Of a DNA stretch of 64,000 bases, positions 42,617 through 51,368 are shown one piece after another. This stretch comes from Micromonospora sp. LH3U1. Its GTDB lineage: Bacteria; Actinomycetota; Actinomycetes; Mycobacteriales; Micromonosporaceae. The DNA is taken from assembly GCF_028475105.1 (NCBI RefSeq), contig NZ_CP116936.1, forward strand, positions 5,455,501 through 5,519,500, given 5' to 3'. Under the pieces are notes generated by a model, which was given only the letters and a program-made list of their open reading frames with translations, was not told where the DNA came from and made no database searches. Made by a program: the position numbers and the translations under genes. The number at the start of each line of letters is the position of its first letter. Within the stretch, counting starts at the first letter, position 1.

Positions 42617-43590
42617 GCGGGCACGTGATGGTCTTCGCGCCCACTCCGCAGCTGACGGTGACCGTGGACCAGCCGAACGACCACCCCGAGCTGCACCTGC
42701 ACCCCGGCGGGCAGGGCGTCTGGCAGGCCCGGATGGTGATGTCACTCGGTGTCGACGTGGTCCTCTGCGCGGCCCTCGGCGGCGAGATCGGTCAGGTGTT
42801 GGAGCCGCTACTGGTCAGCGAGGGCGTCGACCTCAAGGTGGTGGTCCGTGACTCCGGCAGCGGCGGGTACGTGCACGACCGCCGGGACGGTTCCCGGCAG
42901 GAGATCGCCGACGTGCCCGGGCAGCCGCTGAGCCGGCACGAGCTCGACGAGCTGTACAACCTGGCCCTCGGCGAGGGCCTGCGGGCCGAGGTGAGCATCC
43001 TCAGTGGGCCGAACGAGCCGTGGCTCGTCCCGGCCGACCTGTACCGGCGCTTCGCCGCCGACCTCGGCGCCAACGGTGGCCGGGTGGTGGTCGACCTCTC
43101 CGGTGATCACCTCGGCTCGGCGCTGGAGAGTGGCGTGTTCTTCCTCAAGGTGAGCCACGAGGAGCTGATCCGCGACGGCCACGCCCGCAGCGCCGACAGC
43201 CTGGAGCTGACCCGAGTGATGTACGAACTGCACGCGGCCGGCGCCGAGACGGTGGTGGTGAGCCGGGCCGACCAGCCGGCGCTGGCGCTCATCGACGGGG
43301 AGCTGTTCGAGGTCCAGATGCCCCGGTTGGAGGCCGCCGACCCGCGCGGCGCGGGCGACTCGATGACCGCCGGGGTGGCAGCCGTCGTGGCCAGAGGCGG
43401 CGACATCCGGACCGCCATCCGGACCGGCGCTGCCGCCGGCGCGCTGAACGTGACCCGGCACGGCCTGGGCACCGGACGGTTGGACTCGATCACCGGCCTC
43501 GTGGACCGGGTCCGGCTGGTGCCGGCGGACAGCCGACCCCAGGAGCGGACCACCCCGGACGAGCTGGCCGACCGGGTGGTCGAACGATGA
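42613..43590 (+). CDS. PfkB-family carbohydrate kinase, 1-phosphofructokinase-like
   Basis: 325 aa, ribokinase fold. The anion-hole motif DPRGAGDSMTAG (catalytic Asp) is near residue 250, and the N-terminal GGQGVWQARM corresponds to the substrate glycine pair. It resembles tagatose-6-phosphate and fructose-1-phosphate kinases. No PTS or sugar genes are near, so the sugar is unknown. The stop overlaps the surE start, an odd but tight coupling with a nucleotidase. Confidence 0.86.
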   Translation: MSGHVMVFAPTPQLTVTVDQPNDHPELHLHPGGQGVWQARMVMSLGVDVVLCAALGGEIGQVLEPLLVSEGVDLKVVVRDSGSGGYVHDRRDGSRQEIADVPGQPLSRHELDELYNLALGEGLRAEVSILSGPNEPWLVPADLYRRFAADLGANGGRVVVDLSGDHLGSALESGVFFLKVSHEELIRDGHARSADSLELTRVMYELHAAGAETVVVSRADQPALALIDGELFEVQMPRLEAADPRGAGDSMTAGVAAVVARGGDIRTAIRTGAAAGALNVTRHGLGTGRLDSITGLVDRVRLVPADSRPQERTTPDELADRVVER

Positions 43591-44414
43591 CGCTGCGGGT
43601 GCTGATCACCAACGACGACGGGATCGCCGCGCCAGGCATCCAGGCGCTGGCCTGGGCGGCGACGCAGCGGGGCCTGGATGTGGTGGTCGCCGCGCCGTTG
43701 GAGGAGGCGAGCGGCACCAGCGCCGCGATGAGTGCCACGGAACGGGACGGTCGGGTCGTCGTGAACGACCACCCGCTGCCGGACCTGGCGGGCGTGCCGG
43801 CGTACGGGGTCGCCGGGTCCCCCGGCTTCATCACGCTGATCGCCCTGCATGGCGCGTTCGGCCCGCCGCCGTCGGTGGTGCTCTCCGGCATCAACCGTGG
43901 CGCCAACGCCGGCCGGGCGGTGCTGCACTCCGGGACGGTGGGCGCCGCGTTCACCGCCGCCACGAACGGCTGCCGGGCGATGGCGGTCTCACTCGACGTG
44001 CTCTCCGCAGGCGAGGCGACGGCCGCGAGCGGTGGCGCCGCGGTGGACGCCGCCGCCCGGGTACGCGACGCCGAGCGGCACTGGAGCACCGCCGCGCGGG
44101 TCGCCCTGGACCTGCTCCCCCGGTTGACGTCCGCGCCGATGGAGAGCGTGCTCAACGTGAACGCACCGGACCTGCCACACGGGCGGCTGCGGGGGGTGCG
44201 CCGGGGCACGCTGGCCAGCTTTGGTCAGGTGCAGATGGCGGTGGCCGAATCTGGCCACGGCTTCGTCCGTACCTCGCTACAGGAGCCGGGGCAGGCCGCA
44301 CAGCCCGGCACGGACGTGGCGTTGCTGGCCGCCGGGTACGCGTCGGTGACGGCCATCCGGGCGGTCACCGAAGCGACCGACATCGACCTGACCGGGTTGG
44401 ACGAGCAGCCCTGA
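43587..44414 (+). CDS. surE: 5'/3'-nucleotidase SurE
   Basis: 275 aa. The metal site is the N-terminal TNDDG (residues 8-12) plus the Ser in EEASGTSAAMS and Asn in SGINRGANAG. SurE removes phosphate from nucleoside 5'- and 3'-monophosphates and acts in stress survival. The ATG overlaps the kinase stop by four bases. Confidence 0.93.
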   Translation: MTLRVLITNDDGIAAPGIQALAWAATQRGLDVVVAAPLEEASGTSAAMSATERDGRVVVNDHPLPDLAGVPAYGVAGSPGFITLIALHGAFGPPPSVVLSGINRGANAGRAVLHSGTVGAAFTAATNGCRAMAVSLDVLSAGEATAASGGAAVDAAARVRDAERHWSTAARVALDLLPRLTSAPMESVLNVNAPDLPHGRLRGVRRGTLASFGQVQMAVAESGHGFVRTSLQEPGQAAQPGTDVALLAAGYASVTAIRAVTEATDIDLTGLDEQP

Positions 44415-44431
44415 CGGGATGCCTGGCGCGC

Positions 44432-44794
44432 TCAGGCGCCGGGCAGCACCTCGGGTGTGGCGGCGCCGGCGAAGTAGGGCTCCGGGGCACCGAACAGACC
44501 GAGCAGGCCGGTCACCCAGAGCTGCCGGTGCACGAACCGGCTCGGCTCGGTGACCACCAGCTTGACGTCGCTGACCTCGGCCGTCTGGAACCCGGCAACC
44601 ATGGCGCTGATGCCGACGGAGTCGATGAAGGTGACCAGCCTCATGTTGAGCTCGATGCGGAGCGGACGGCCTTTGGCCAGCACCTCCGCGATCGCCTCGC
44701 GCACCTCGTACGCTGTGTCGACGTCGATCTCGCCCCGCGGGGCGATCTCCACGACACCACCGGACAGAACCGACTTCACGATCGACAGGCTCAC
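44432..44794 (-). CDS. STAS-domain anti-sigma factor antagonist
   Basis: 120 aa. The STAS core has the phosphorylatable S59 in TFIDSVGISAM, preceded by APRGEIDVDTAYEVREAI. Such proteins bind anti-sigma kinases and release sigma factors, or relay in partner-switching cascades. The C-terminal tail is hydrophobic and unusual. GGAGGT lies seven nucleotides before the GTG. No partner kinase or sigma gene is adjacent. Confidence 0.9.
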   Translation of the reverse strand: MSLSIVKSVLSGGVVEIAPRGEIDVDTAYEVREAIAEVLAKGRPLRIELNMRLVTFIDSVGISAMVAGFQTAEVSDVKLVVTEPSRFVHRQLWVTGLLGLFGAPEPYFAGAATPEVLPGA

Positions 44795-45183
44795 GCGAGC
44801 ACCTCCACCCGCCCGTCCCCCGGGCGCCTCATCAGTACGCGGGCCGCGACCGAGAGTATTCCTCTGACGGCCTCGGTCGCCACCCCTCGGGATGAGCAAT
44901 TCGCGGATCCGGGCCCACAAAGCCGCCCATATCCGGACTTTTCAGTATCTGATTACTCAACACTTTTCGTTATCTGACCTTCGACGATCGGTCGTGACCG
45001 ACGCGCCGCCGGACCAGGGTAGCGGTCCGGACCCGGCCCGCCCGACAACCGACCCGCGACGGACGCCGGCCCCGTGTGCCATCGGCGTGTCGCCCCACGC
45101 GGCACCGCCCGGATCCACGACCACGGTTGCCAAGGACACATAGCATCGGGCCGGGACAGCCACCGTGACGGAGAGGATCTTCG
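44795..45183. other. Intergenic region with AT-rich island
   Basis: 389 bp without a gene. At 44935-44980 is an AT-rich stretch with TATCTGA twice (44946 and 44971, 25 bp apart). It probably holds the promoter of the STAS gene; the right part is GC-rich and carries GGAGAGG for the mini-lipoprotein gene. Confidence 0.5.
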
Positions 45184-45324
45184 ATGATCAAGCGACTTGC
45201 TGGCCTGGCCGGCGTCGGTGTTCTGCTCGCCCTCGTACTGGCCTGCGGTTTCGGCGGTGGAGACGACGACGATGACGATGACGACGACTTCGCCCGGGGC
45301 GCCGCCGTGGTGGCGGTGCGCTGA
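45184..45324 (+). CDS. 46-residue lipoprotein with nine-Asp run
   Basis: ATG with GGAGAGG about eight nucleotides upstream. A short signal peptide ends in a lipobox LVLAC (Cys21), then GFGGG, nine consecutive Asp (seven GAC, two GAT) and FARGAAVVAVR. The mature peptide would be about 26 residues, lipid-anchored and highly acidic. No family is known to me. A cation-binding or charge role is speculation. It precedes another small envelope protein gene in the same direction. Confidence 0.68.
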   Translation: MIKRLAGLAGVGVLLALVLACGFGGGDDDDDDDDDFARGAAVVAVR

Positions 45325-45460
45325 GTTTCCGGTGAGCCGCCCGGGCTGTGTTTGCGCCCGGGCGGCCCGGGGCACTGCGGGGTAGGCGAACCGTGACGCG
45401 CTGAACAGACGCCGAAGTCCGAAGTGGCCCGCGGATTCGGCACCCAAGGAGGTAACCACG

Positions 45461-45859
45461 ATGTTCGGAACCAACCTGCTGGACCGCCGCAGCAAGCCGG
45501 AGCGGATTGCGGACCAGGCGTGGGAGCACCTGATCTCCGCTGTCAGCTCCGCCGGAGACAGCGTGCGGGACACCGCCCGCTCGGCCCGTCGCAACAGCAC
45601 CGACCTCGCCGACGGGGCGGGTGACCTGGTGGGCTCCGCCGCCGAGGAGGCGCGACGCCGTGCCTCGCTGGCCTTCGACGCGCTCGCCGGCCGTCAGCCG
45701 GCGCTGCCCTGGACGCTGCTGATCGGCGCCGCGCTCGTCGGCGCGGCGGTCGGCTGGGCCGTCGGCTCCGCCGCACGCGCCGCCGGCAGCCGGGACGACC
45801 GCGCCGTCGACGACGTGGAGTTCGTCGACGTCGACCGCCCCAGCTCCCCCGCAGTCTGA
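45461..45859 (+). CDS. Small membrane-anchored protein (YtxH/DUF883-like form)
   Basis: 132 aa. An amphipathic Ala/Arg/Ser-rich helix (AGDSVRDTARSARRNSTDLADGAGDLVGSAAEEARRRA), one membrane helix (LPWTLLIGAALVGAAVGWAVGSA) and an acidic tail. The layout resembles small stress-linked YtxH/DUF883-like proteins. AAGGAGGT precedes the ATG. A strong terminator follows. Confidence 0.72.
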   Translation: MFGTNLLDRRSKPERIADQAWEHLISAVSSAGDSVRDTARSARRNSTDLADGAGDLVGSAAEEARRRASLAFDALAGRQPALPWTLLIGAALVGAAVGWAVGSAARAAGSRDDRAVDDVEFVDVDRPSSPAV

Positions 45860-45881
45860 ACGACTGCCCCGCAGCAACACA

Positions 45882-45916
45882 AAGGCCCCGCCCGACCCCC
45901 GGTCAGGCGGGGCCTT
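45882..45916 (+). terminator. Rho-independent-type terminator
   Basis: An 11-bp stem AAGGCCCCGCC (45882-45892) with GGCGGGGCCTT (45906-45916), 13-nt loop, 22 bp after the stop. Confidence 0.88.
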
Positions 45917-45941
45917 CCGCGCGCGGGCGCGCACCCGCTGC

Positions 45942-46001
45942 GGTGATCAAGAAGTCTCGGTCACCTGCGTCCGGTTATCTGACCGAATTCTCTTGATCAC
46001 C
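45942..46001. repeat. Two-stage GATC-bearing stem-loop
   Basis: Outer GGTGATCAAGA (45942-45952) with 45991-46001, a symmetric four-base internal loop, inner TCGGTCA (45957-45963) with 45980-45986, and a 16-nt loop. It lies just past a separate terminator, so termination alone does not explain it. Confidence 0.75.
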
Positions 46002-46182
46002 GGGATGGGCTGAGTGGGCTGAGATGAGCTGGGTGGGCTGGGTGGGCTGGGGTTGGGGCCGGCCCGCCAGGTGCCGGACCCCTCAGGCAGCCCGGCGGGC
46101 CGGTGTTCGGGTGGCGATCCGGGCGCCACCGCTACGCTCGGATCAGCCGGCCGGCGACTCGTGCAGGTGAGGTGACCGCCAC

Positions 46183-46368
46183 GTGTCGGCCCCGCCGTCG
46201 TACACGGAGGCTTGGTTCCTCTTCGGGTGGAGCCCCGGGGGACGGGGTCGACCCGGTGGTGCCGCCGTGGCCCGGGGGACGGGCGCGACGACGGGGACGG
46301 ACGGAGCTGCCCTGGCTCCCACCACCCGACGCGACGGCTCCCGCGATCGAGGAACGTGTTTACGGTAA
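46183..46368 (+). CDS. Possible small protein
   Basis: 61 aa from a GTG with GAGGTGA upstream: SAPPSYTEAWFLFGWSPGG followed by a Gly/Arg/Thr/Ala-rich low-complexity tail. Third-position GC is about 79%, lower than neighbours. No family is known. It may be only chance. Confidence 0.28.
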   Translation: MSAPPSYTEAWFLFGWSPGGRGRPGGAAVARGTGATTGTDGAALAPTTRRDGSRDRGTCLR

Positions 46369-46385
46369 CCGATCCCCGCCCGCCA

Positions 46386-46399
46386 TGGAAGCGCTCCCA
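46386..46399. promoter_or_regulatory. CebR-like (LacI-family) palindrome
   Basis: TGGAAGCGCTCCCA differs by one base from TGGGAGCGCTCCCA, the cellobiose-repressor box of streptomycetes. It lies 170 bp before the BON gene, not before a sugar gene. Confidence 0.4.
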
Positions 46400-46568
46400 T
46401 CACATTCGTGTTCATCCCCGTTTTTGCCAGAGCCGCCCAGGCCCGGCCGTGCCGTCACCCGTTCTGGGCGAGGACGGTTCACCCGGGGCGGCGGCAGGAT
46501 CGGACCCCGGCGGACCTCCGGCCGCAGCCGCCACCCGGTCCGCCATCCACGCACCGGAGGAGGGGCAG

Positions 46569-47255
46569 ATGGCCATCGCGGAGATCAGCCGCACCGACCA
46601 GGACATCCAGTCCGCCGTGCTCGACGAGCTGACCTGGGAACCGCGGGTGCAGCCGCACGAGATCGGCGTGACCGTCGCCGAGGGCGTCGTCACGCTGACC
46701 GGCCGGGTGGACAGCTACGCCAAGAAGTGGGCCGCCGAGCGGGCCACGCACCGGGTCGCCTGGGTCCGAGCGGTCGCCAACGACATCGCGGTGCAGTTGG
46801 CGAGCGGTGCTGAGCGCGCCGACCCCGACCTGGCCGCCGCGGCCAGCCACGCGCTGGAATGGGACGCGTTCGTGCCCATCGAGAAGCTTCAGGTCACCGT
46901 CTCGGCCGGCTGGGTGACGCTGCACGGCGACGTCGAGTGGGAGTACCAGCGCCGAGCCGCCGAACGGGCGGTCTGCCGGCTGACCGGCGTACGCGGGGTG
47001 AGCAACGGCATCACCGTTCGACCGGCCGCCGCGCCGGACGGCCGGAACCTGGCCGATCGGATCGTCGACGCCCTCGCCCGAGCCGGGGCGACCGAGGCGG
47101 AACGGATCAGCGTCCGGGTGCACGGCGACACCGCGGTGCTCGCCGGGTTGGTGCACTCGATGCCCGAACGGGCCGAAGTGGAGCAGGTGGCCTGGTCCGC
47201 GCCGGGCATCCGAGAGGTACAGAACCACATCGCGGTCGCCCCGGTGCTGCGCTGA
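46569..47255 (+). CDS. Triple BON-domain protein
   Basis: 228 aa built of three BON domains: residues about 10-77 (VTVAEGVVTLTGRVDS), 87-150 (VTVSAGWVTLHGDVEW) and 160-226 (VRVHGDTAVLAGLVHS). BON domains bind membranes or polysaccharides and appear in osmotic-stress proteins such as OsmY. There is no signal peptide, so it is cytosolic or peripheral. GGAGGAGGGG precedes the ATG. Similar multi-BON proteins occur in stress regulons of actinobacteria. Confidence 0.9.
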   Translation: MAIAEISRTDQDIQSAVLDELTWEPRVQPHEIGVTVAEGVVTLTGRVDSYAKKWAAERATHRVAWVRAVANDIAVQLASGAERADPDLAAAASHALEWDAFVPIEKLQVTVSAGWVTLHGDVEWEYQRRAAERAVCRLTGVRGVSNGITVRPAAAPDGRNLADRIVDALARAGATEAERISVRVHGDTAVLAGLVHSMPERAEVEQVAWSAPGIREVQNHIAVAPVLR

Positions 47256-47319
47256 GCGAGCGCGGAACCACCCGGGGTGGGTGAGCCGACCTCACCCACC
47301 CCGGGCGCAGGCTGGGGGC

Positions 47320-47817
47320 ATGAGTGATCCGAACGGGCTGATCCAACCGGGGCACCCCGCGCCCGGTTTCACCCTGCCCGCCACCCCGGACGGGGGCCAG
47401 ATCGGCCCCGAGCAGTTCCGTGGCCGGCCGGTCGTACTCGCCTTCTACCCCGCCGACTGGAGCCCCGTCTGCGGCGACCAGATGTCGCTCTACCAGTCGG
47501 CGGCACCCGTCTTCGCCCAGTACCAGGCGGTGGTGCTCGGCCTCTCGGTAGACAGCATCTGGTCACACCGGGCATTCGCGGAGAGCCGGGGCATCGAGTT
47601 CCCGCTGTTGGCCGACTTCGAGCCCAAGGGCGAGGTGGCCCGCCGCTACGGCGCGTACCTGCCGCAGGGTGAGGCGGCCCGCGCGCTGGTGGTGCTCGAC
47701 CCGGCGGGGAAGGTGACCTGGAGCCACCTTTCCCCGCCCGACGTCAACCCGGGCGCCGACGGCATCTTCGACGCGCTGGACCAACTCGCCGCCGATCGGA
47801 AGGTGACGACCGGATGA
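47320..47817 (+). CDS. Peroxiredoxin (AhpC/TSA family)
   Basis: 165 aa. The peroxidatic Cys is C51 in FYPADWSPVCGDQ. There is no second Cys, so it is a one-Cys type needing an outside thiol. It lacks a signal peptide. The ATG follows CAGGCT by six nucleotides. Its stop overlaps the ATG of a CxxC DsbA-like protein, which is the natural candidate to reduce it. Confidence 0.9.
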   Translation: MSDPNGLIQPGHPAPGFTLPATPDGGQIGPEQFRGRPVVLAFYPADWSPVCGDQMSLYQSAAPVFAQYQAVVLGLSVDSIWSHRAFAESRGIEFPLLADFEPKGEVARRYGAYLPQGEAARALVVLDPAGKVTWSHLSPPDVNPGADGIFDALDQLAADRKVTTG

Positions 47818-48362
47818 CCACGCCACTACAGGTCACCGCCCGACTTCGGGACCCGGTGACCACCGAGGACCACATCCGGGGACCGGCCGACGCGTCGGTG
47901 ACCATCGTCGAGTACGGCGACTTCCAGTGCCAGTTCTGCGGCGCCGCGTACGCGAACCTGCACGAACTGCAGCGGCAGAGGGCCGACATTGTCCGACTGG
48001 TCTACCGCTACTTCCCGATCGCCAACGTGCACCCGTACGCCGAACGCGCCGCTGAGACGGCCGAGGCCGCCGCGGTCCGGGGTCGGTTCTGGGAGATGCA
48101 CGACTGGCTCTACGAGCACCAGGACCAGCTCGACCCGGTGCATCTGTCGCTCGGTGTCGAGCAGGTCGGACTGGCGACGGAGGAGTTGAACGCCGAGGTG
48201 GAGAGCCATGCCCACGCGGACCGGGTGCGCCGCGACTTCGTGGGTGGGATCCGCAGCGGGGTGAACGGCACCCCCACCCTGTTCGTCAACGGCGTCCGGC
48301 ACGAGGGCGGGTACGACCTGCCGGACCTGCTGGCTGCCGTGGACGCCGCGACCGACGCCTGA
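47814..48362 (+). CDS. DsbA-family thiol oxidoreductase, cytosolic
   Basis: 182 aa. Thioredoxin fold with active site C39-Q-F-C42 (GDFQCQFC), helical insert, and cis-Pro loop GVNGTPTLFVNG. No signal peptide is seen, unlike secreted DsbA, so it probably acts as a cytosolic disulfide reductase or peroxiredoxin partner. It overlaps the upstream peroxiredoxin by four bases. Similar domains are fused to NhaA antiporters in actinobacteria. Confidence 0.9.
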   Translation: MTTPLQVTARLRDPVTTEDHIRGPADASVTIVEYGDFQCQFCGAAYANLHELQRQRADIVRLVYRYFPIANVHPYAERAAETAEAAAVRGRFWEMHDWLYEHQDQLDPVHLSLGVEQVGLATEELNAEVESHAHADRVRRDFVGGIRSGVNGTPTLFVNGVRHEGGYDLPDLLAAVDAATDA

Positions 48363-48374
48363 CCGCCATCCCGC

Positions 48375-51233
48375 TCAGATCAGCCGCAACTCGCGCGCCC
48401 GCCGGACCGCTTCGCGCCGGCGGGTCGCGTCGAGTTTGCGGTAGATGTTGCGGACGTGGGTCTTCACCGTGTTGACCGAGAGGGACAGTTCGCTGGCGAT
48501 CTCCACGTTGGACAGGATGCTCTGCAGGTAGCGCAGGATGGTCAGCTCCCGCTCGGTGAGCGGCTCGTCGAGCGTGCCCCTCGGCTCGGTGGCCGGGCGG
48601 GTGCTGCTCTGCCCGGCCGCTTGCACCAGGTCACTGACCAGCTCGAAGTGCGCGGTTCCGGCGTCCAGGTGCGCGGCCAGCAGGTCGCGTACCGGTGGTG
48701 CGGCGCGGGTGAAGACCCGCCGGCAGCCCTGTGGGCCGGCCAGGTCCAGCACCTGCTCCAGGATCCGCCCCGCCCGACGCCCATCCCCCGCCTGCTCGGC
48801 CAGCACCGCGTCCAGCAGGCCCGCGTCGAGGCGTACCGGGAGGGGCCAGGCCGTGGCCGCTGGCGCCTGCCAGCCCGGCAGGGTCCGCCCAGCGGCAGCG
48901 ACTTCGCCCGCGAAAAGCTCCACCTTCGCCAACGTCACCGCGAGCACCGGATCGCTCCCACCGGCGGCGGTTCCGCTCAGCAGGTCGCGGGCGGTGTCCA
49001 GGTCGCCCCGCTCCGCACGCAGTTCGGCCTCGGCGGCCCGCAGCAGGCCGGCCAACTCGGCGGCGGACGGCCAGTCGGCCAGCGCCTCCCGGGCTCGGAC
49101 GAGCAGCCGTTGGCCGGCCGCTGGATCGCTGGCATCGCGGTGCAACTGCGCCCGGCACAGCGCGGCGACCGCCGCCGCCACCGGTTCGCCGGGAACGGAC
49201 AGCCACCCGTCGCCGACCTTGTCGTCGTTGCCGCCGCCGAGCGCCGGGCCGGCGAGGGCGAGGTTCGCCGCCGCCTCCTCGGGCTGGTCGCGCAGCAGCG
49301 CCACCAGGGCCAACGCCAGGTACGCGTAGGCGCAGTCGAGCCGACAGGACCAGCCCCGGCAGGGTGGCATGCCCAACGCGTCCCGGGCCGCCTGCTCGGC
49401 CGCCCGCAGCTCACCGCGTACGGCGAGCAGCAGCGCGGCGCGGCTGGCGCCGACCAGCTCGGTGCGGGGCCGGCCGGCCTCCCGCGCCGCCGCCCGGGCC
49501 CGAACGAACCGGGCGGCCGGCAGCGCGCCGTCGGCCAACTCGACCAGCCCCAGAGCGGTGCCAATAAACGCCCTCAGGTCCGCGTCATCGGCCGCGCCGC
49601 CTCCACCGGCCGTCGGGGCGGAACTCGTCGCCCCGGTCGGCGCGAAGTCCGGCACCCGGGTCGGTGTGGCGCCCGCCGGGCGGGTCCGCAGGAGTCGGGC
49701 GGCGGCGGCCCGGACCTCCGCCGGGTCGTCGGCGAGCCGGGCCACGGTCAACTCCAGCGCGGTGACCATCCGCAGGAATCGGTCCCGGCGCGGCACCGGC
49801 AGGCCCGCGGCGTGCTCGGCAGCCGCGCGCAGGTGGCCGGTGGCGGCCGGAAGATCGCCGACGTACGCGCGCTCGGCGGCGCAGGCCAACGCCACCTCCG
49901 GGTCGGCGCGGATCACCTCCGCCGGCGGGGCCATGGGCGCCGGGGCGTGCACCGGGTCGCGGTCGTACCGGGTCAGCTCCGGCCAGTGCGCGACGAACAG
50001 GTCGCCGGCCAGGTCCCATCGGCCGGCGGCCAGCGCATGCCGCAGACCGTCGGCCGGCCGACCCTCGCCCGTGAACCAGTGGGCGGCCCGTGTGTGCAGC
50101 TCGCGCAGTTCGTCGCTGGGCAGCCGGGCCAGGTCGGCGCGGAGCAGGTCGGCGAGCAGTGGCTCGCAGCGGTACCAGGGCGGGCGGGTGTCCTCCCGGT
50201 GCAGCAGACCACCGGTCCCGGCCAGGTCGGCCAGCACCTGCCCGGCGTCCGCGCGGCCGGTCAGCGCCTCGGCCAGGTCGGCGCAGACGGTCTCGACGAC
50301 GGCGGTTCGGCGCAGCAACTCCTCCTCGGCCGGGTCGAGCGTCGCGAGGACCTCCTCGTGCAGGTATCCGGCGATCTCCGGTTGGTCACCACCGAACTGC
50401 CCCACCCAGCGCTCCGGGTCGGCCTGCGCCCGCACCGCCAGTGCGGCGATGCGCAGCGGGGCTGGCCAGCCCCCGGTCCGATCCCGCAGCCGGTGCACGG
50501 CGGCCACCGGCAGCGCGGCGCCGTGCGCGGTGAGCAGGTCGGCCACCTCGTCGTCGGTGAACGCCAGCTCGTCCGGGCCGATCTCGGTCAGCTCACCGGC
50601 GAGGCGGAGTCGGTGCAGGGGCAGGTGCAGCCCGGCCCGCGCCCCGATCACCAGGTGTAGCCGCTGCTCGGCATGCCGCAGCAGGAACTCCAGGCCGGTC
50701 AGCGCTGCCGGGTCGGCGACCCGGTGCAGGTCGTCCAGGACCAGCAGCACCGGCCGGTCCGCAGCAGCGAGCGTGGCGGCCAGCAGCTCCAGCTGGTCGG
50801 GGCGCGGCGCCCGGTCGGGCACGGGGCCGTCCTCCGCCGAGCCGGTCGCCGAGCGCAGCGCCGCCGCGAGGTATGCCCAGAGCCGATCCCCGTCGTCGCC
50901 GGCCTCGACGGACACCCACGCCGAGACCGGGCCGGCCTCGGACGGAACGGACAGGTGGCCGGAGTCGGGCACGACCGCGCCCGGCTCGGCGTCAGTGGCG
51001 CTGCCGCCCAGCCGCACCCAGGAGGCGAGCAACGTGGTCTTGCCCCAGCCAGCGGGGGCGGTGAGCAGGGTGACCGGTCCGGCGCTGCCCTCGTCCAACC
51101 GGCGCAGCAGTCGAGGGCGGGCCACCACCGGCTCCGGCGGCACAGCCGGCGTCAGCCGGGACGCCAGCAGCGGTGGCTCCGCCGGGCGTCGTGGTGCGGT
51201 GTCGACCCGTACGCGATTCTGCTGTTCTGGCAC
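48375..51233 (-). CDS. Large ATP-binding LuxR-family regulator (LAL/MalT-like)
   Basis: About 952 aa. The N-terminal STAND ATPase has Walker A APAGWGKTTLL and Walker B VLLVLDDLH. A long helical middle of about 500 aa looks TPR-like. The C-terminal LuxR HTH is LTERELTILRYLQSILSNVEIASEL and NTVKTHVRNIYRKL. LAL regulators are ligand- and ATP-driven activators. The start is uncertain: GTG 51233 (MPEQQNRV) or 51254. It stands alone, divergent from a short gene leading an ADH operon, so its target may be that operon or itself. Confidence 0.92.
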   Translation of the reverse strand: MPEQQNRVRVDTAPRRPAEPPLLASRLTPAVPPEPVVARPRLLRRLDEGSAGPVTLLTAPAGWGKTTLLASWVRLGGSATDAEPGAVVPDSGHLSVPSEAGPVSAWVSVEAGDDGDRLWAYLAAALRSATGSAEDGPVPDRAPRPDQLELLAATLAAADRPVLLVLDDLHRVADPAALTGLEFLLRHAEQRLHLVIGARAGLHLPLHRLRLAGELTEIGPDELAFTDDEVADLLTAHGAALPVAAVHRLRDRTGGWPAPLRIAALAVRAQADPERWVGQFGGDQPEIAGYLHEEVLATLDPAEEELLRRTAVVETVCADLAEALTGRADAGQVLADLAGTGGLLHREDTRPPWYRCEPLLADLLRADLARLPSDELRELHTRAAHWFTGEGRPADGLRHALAAGRWDLAGDLFVAHWPELTRYDRDPVHAPAPMAPPAEVIRADPEVALACAAERAYVGDLPAATGHLRAAAEHAAGLPVPRRDRFLRMVTALELTVARLADDPAEVRAAAARLLRTRPAGATPTRVPDFAPTGATSSAPTAGGGGAADDADLRAFIGTALGLVELADGALPAARFVRARAAAREAGRPRTELVGASRAALLLAVRGELRAAEQAARDALGMPPCRGWSCRLDCAYAYLALALVALLRDQPEEAAANLALAGPALGGGNDDKVGDGWLSVPGEPVAAAVAALCRAQLHRDASDPAAGQRLLVRAREALADWPSAAELAGLLRAAEAELRAERGDLDTARDLLSGTAAGGSDPVLAVTLAKVELFAGEVAAAGRTLPGWQAPAATAWPLPVRLDAGLLDAVLAEQAGDGRRAGRILEQVLDLAGPQGCRRVFTRAAPPVRDLLAAHLDAGTAHFELVSDLVQAAGQSSTRPATEPRGTLDEPLTERELTILRYLQSILSNVEIASELSLSVNTVKTHVRNIYRKLDATRRREAVRRARELRLI

Positions 51234-51368
51234 CCAGCCCCACCCCCACCACACGTTCCGCCCCCGGTCGGCGAGCGGTTACCCGACGCGGGCCGGTTCA
51301 CCCCTTCCGGGCGAGCACGCTTCACCCGGCCGCGACCGACGATCGGGGGACGTGAACCGGGAGGACGG

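Larger units (their letters stand above)
46002..46568. other. Long intergenic region before the BON gene
   Basis: 567 bp. The only contents I can support are a weak small ORF (46183-46368), a LacI/CebR-like palindrome (46386-46399), and the GGAGGAGGGG of the BON gene. The first 80 bp is a G/T-rich run of GGGCTGGGTG-like words. Confidence 0.5.

Noticed and set aside
44946..44977. TATCTGA direct repeat as a replication iteron
   Set aside because: Only two copies, no further iterons and no replication gene nearby; more likely promoter sequence.
44970..45981. Shared 11-mer GTTATCTGACC at two intergenic sites
   Set aside because: Many 11-mers are expected to recur by chance in 64 kb.
48456..50660. 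734-aa rightward reading frame
   Set aside because: Antisense to the LuxR-type ATPase gene, which has clear Walker and HTH motifs.
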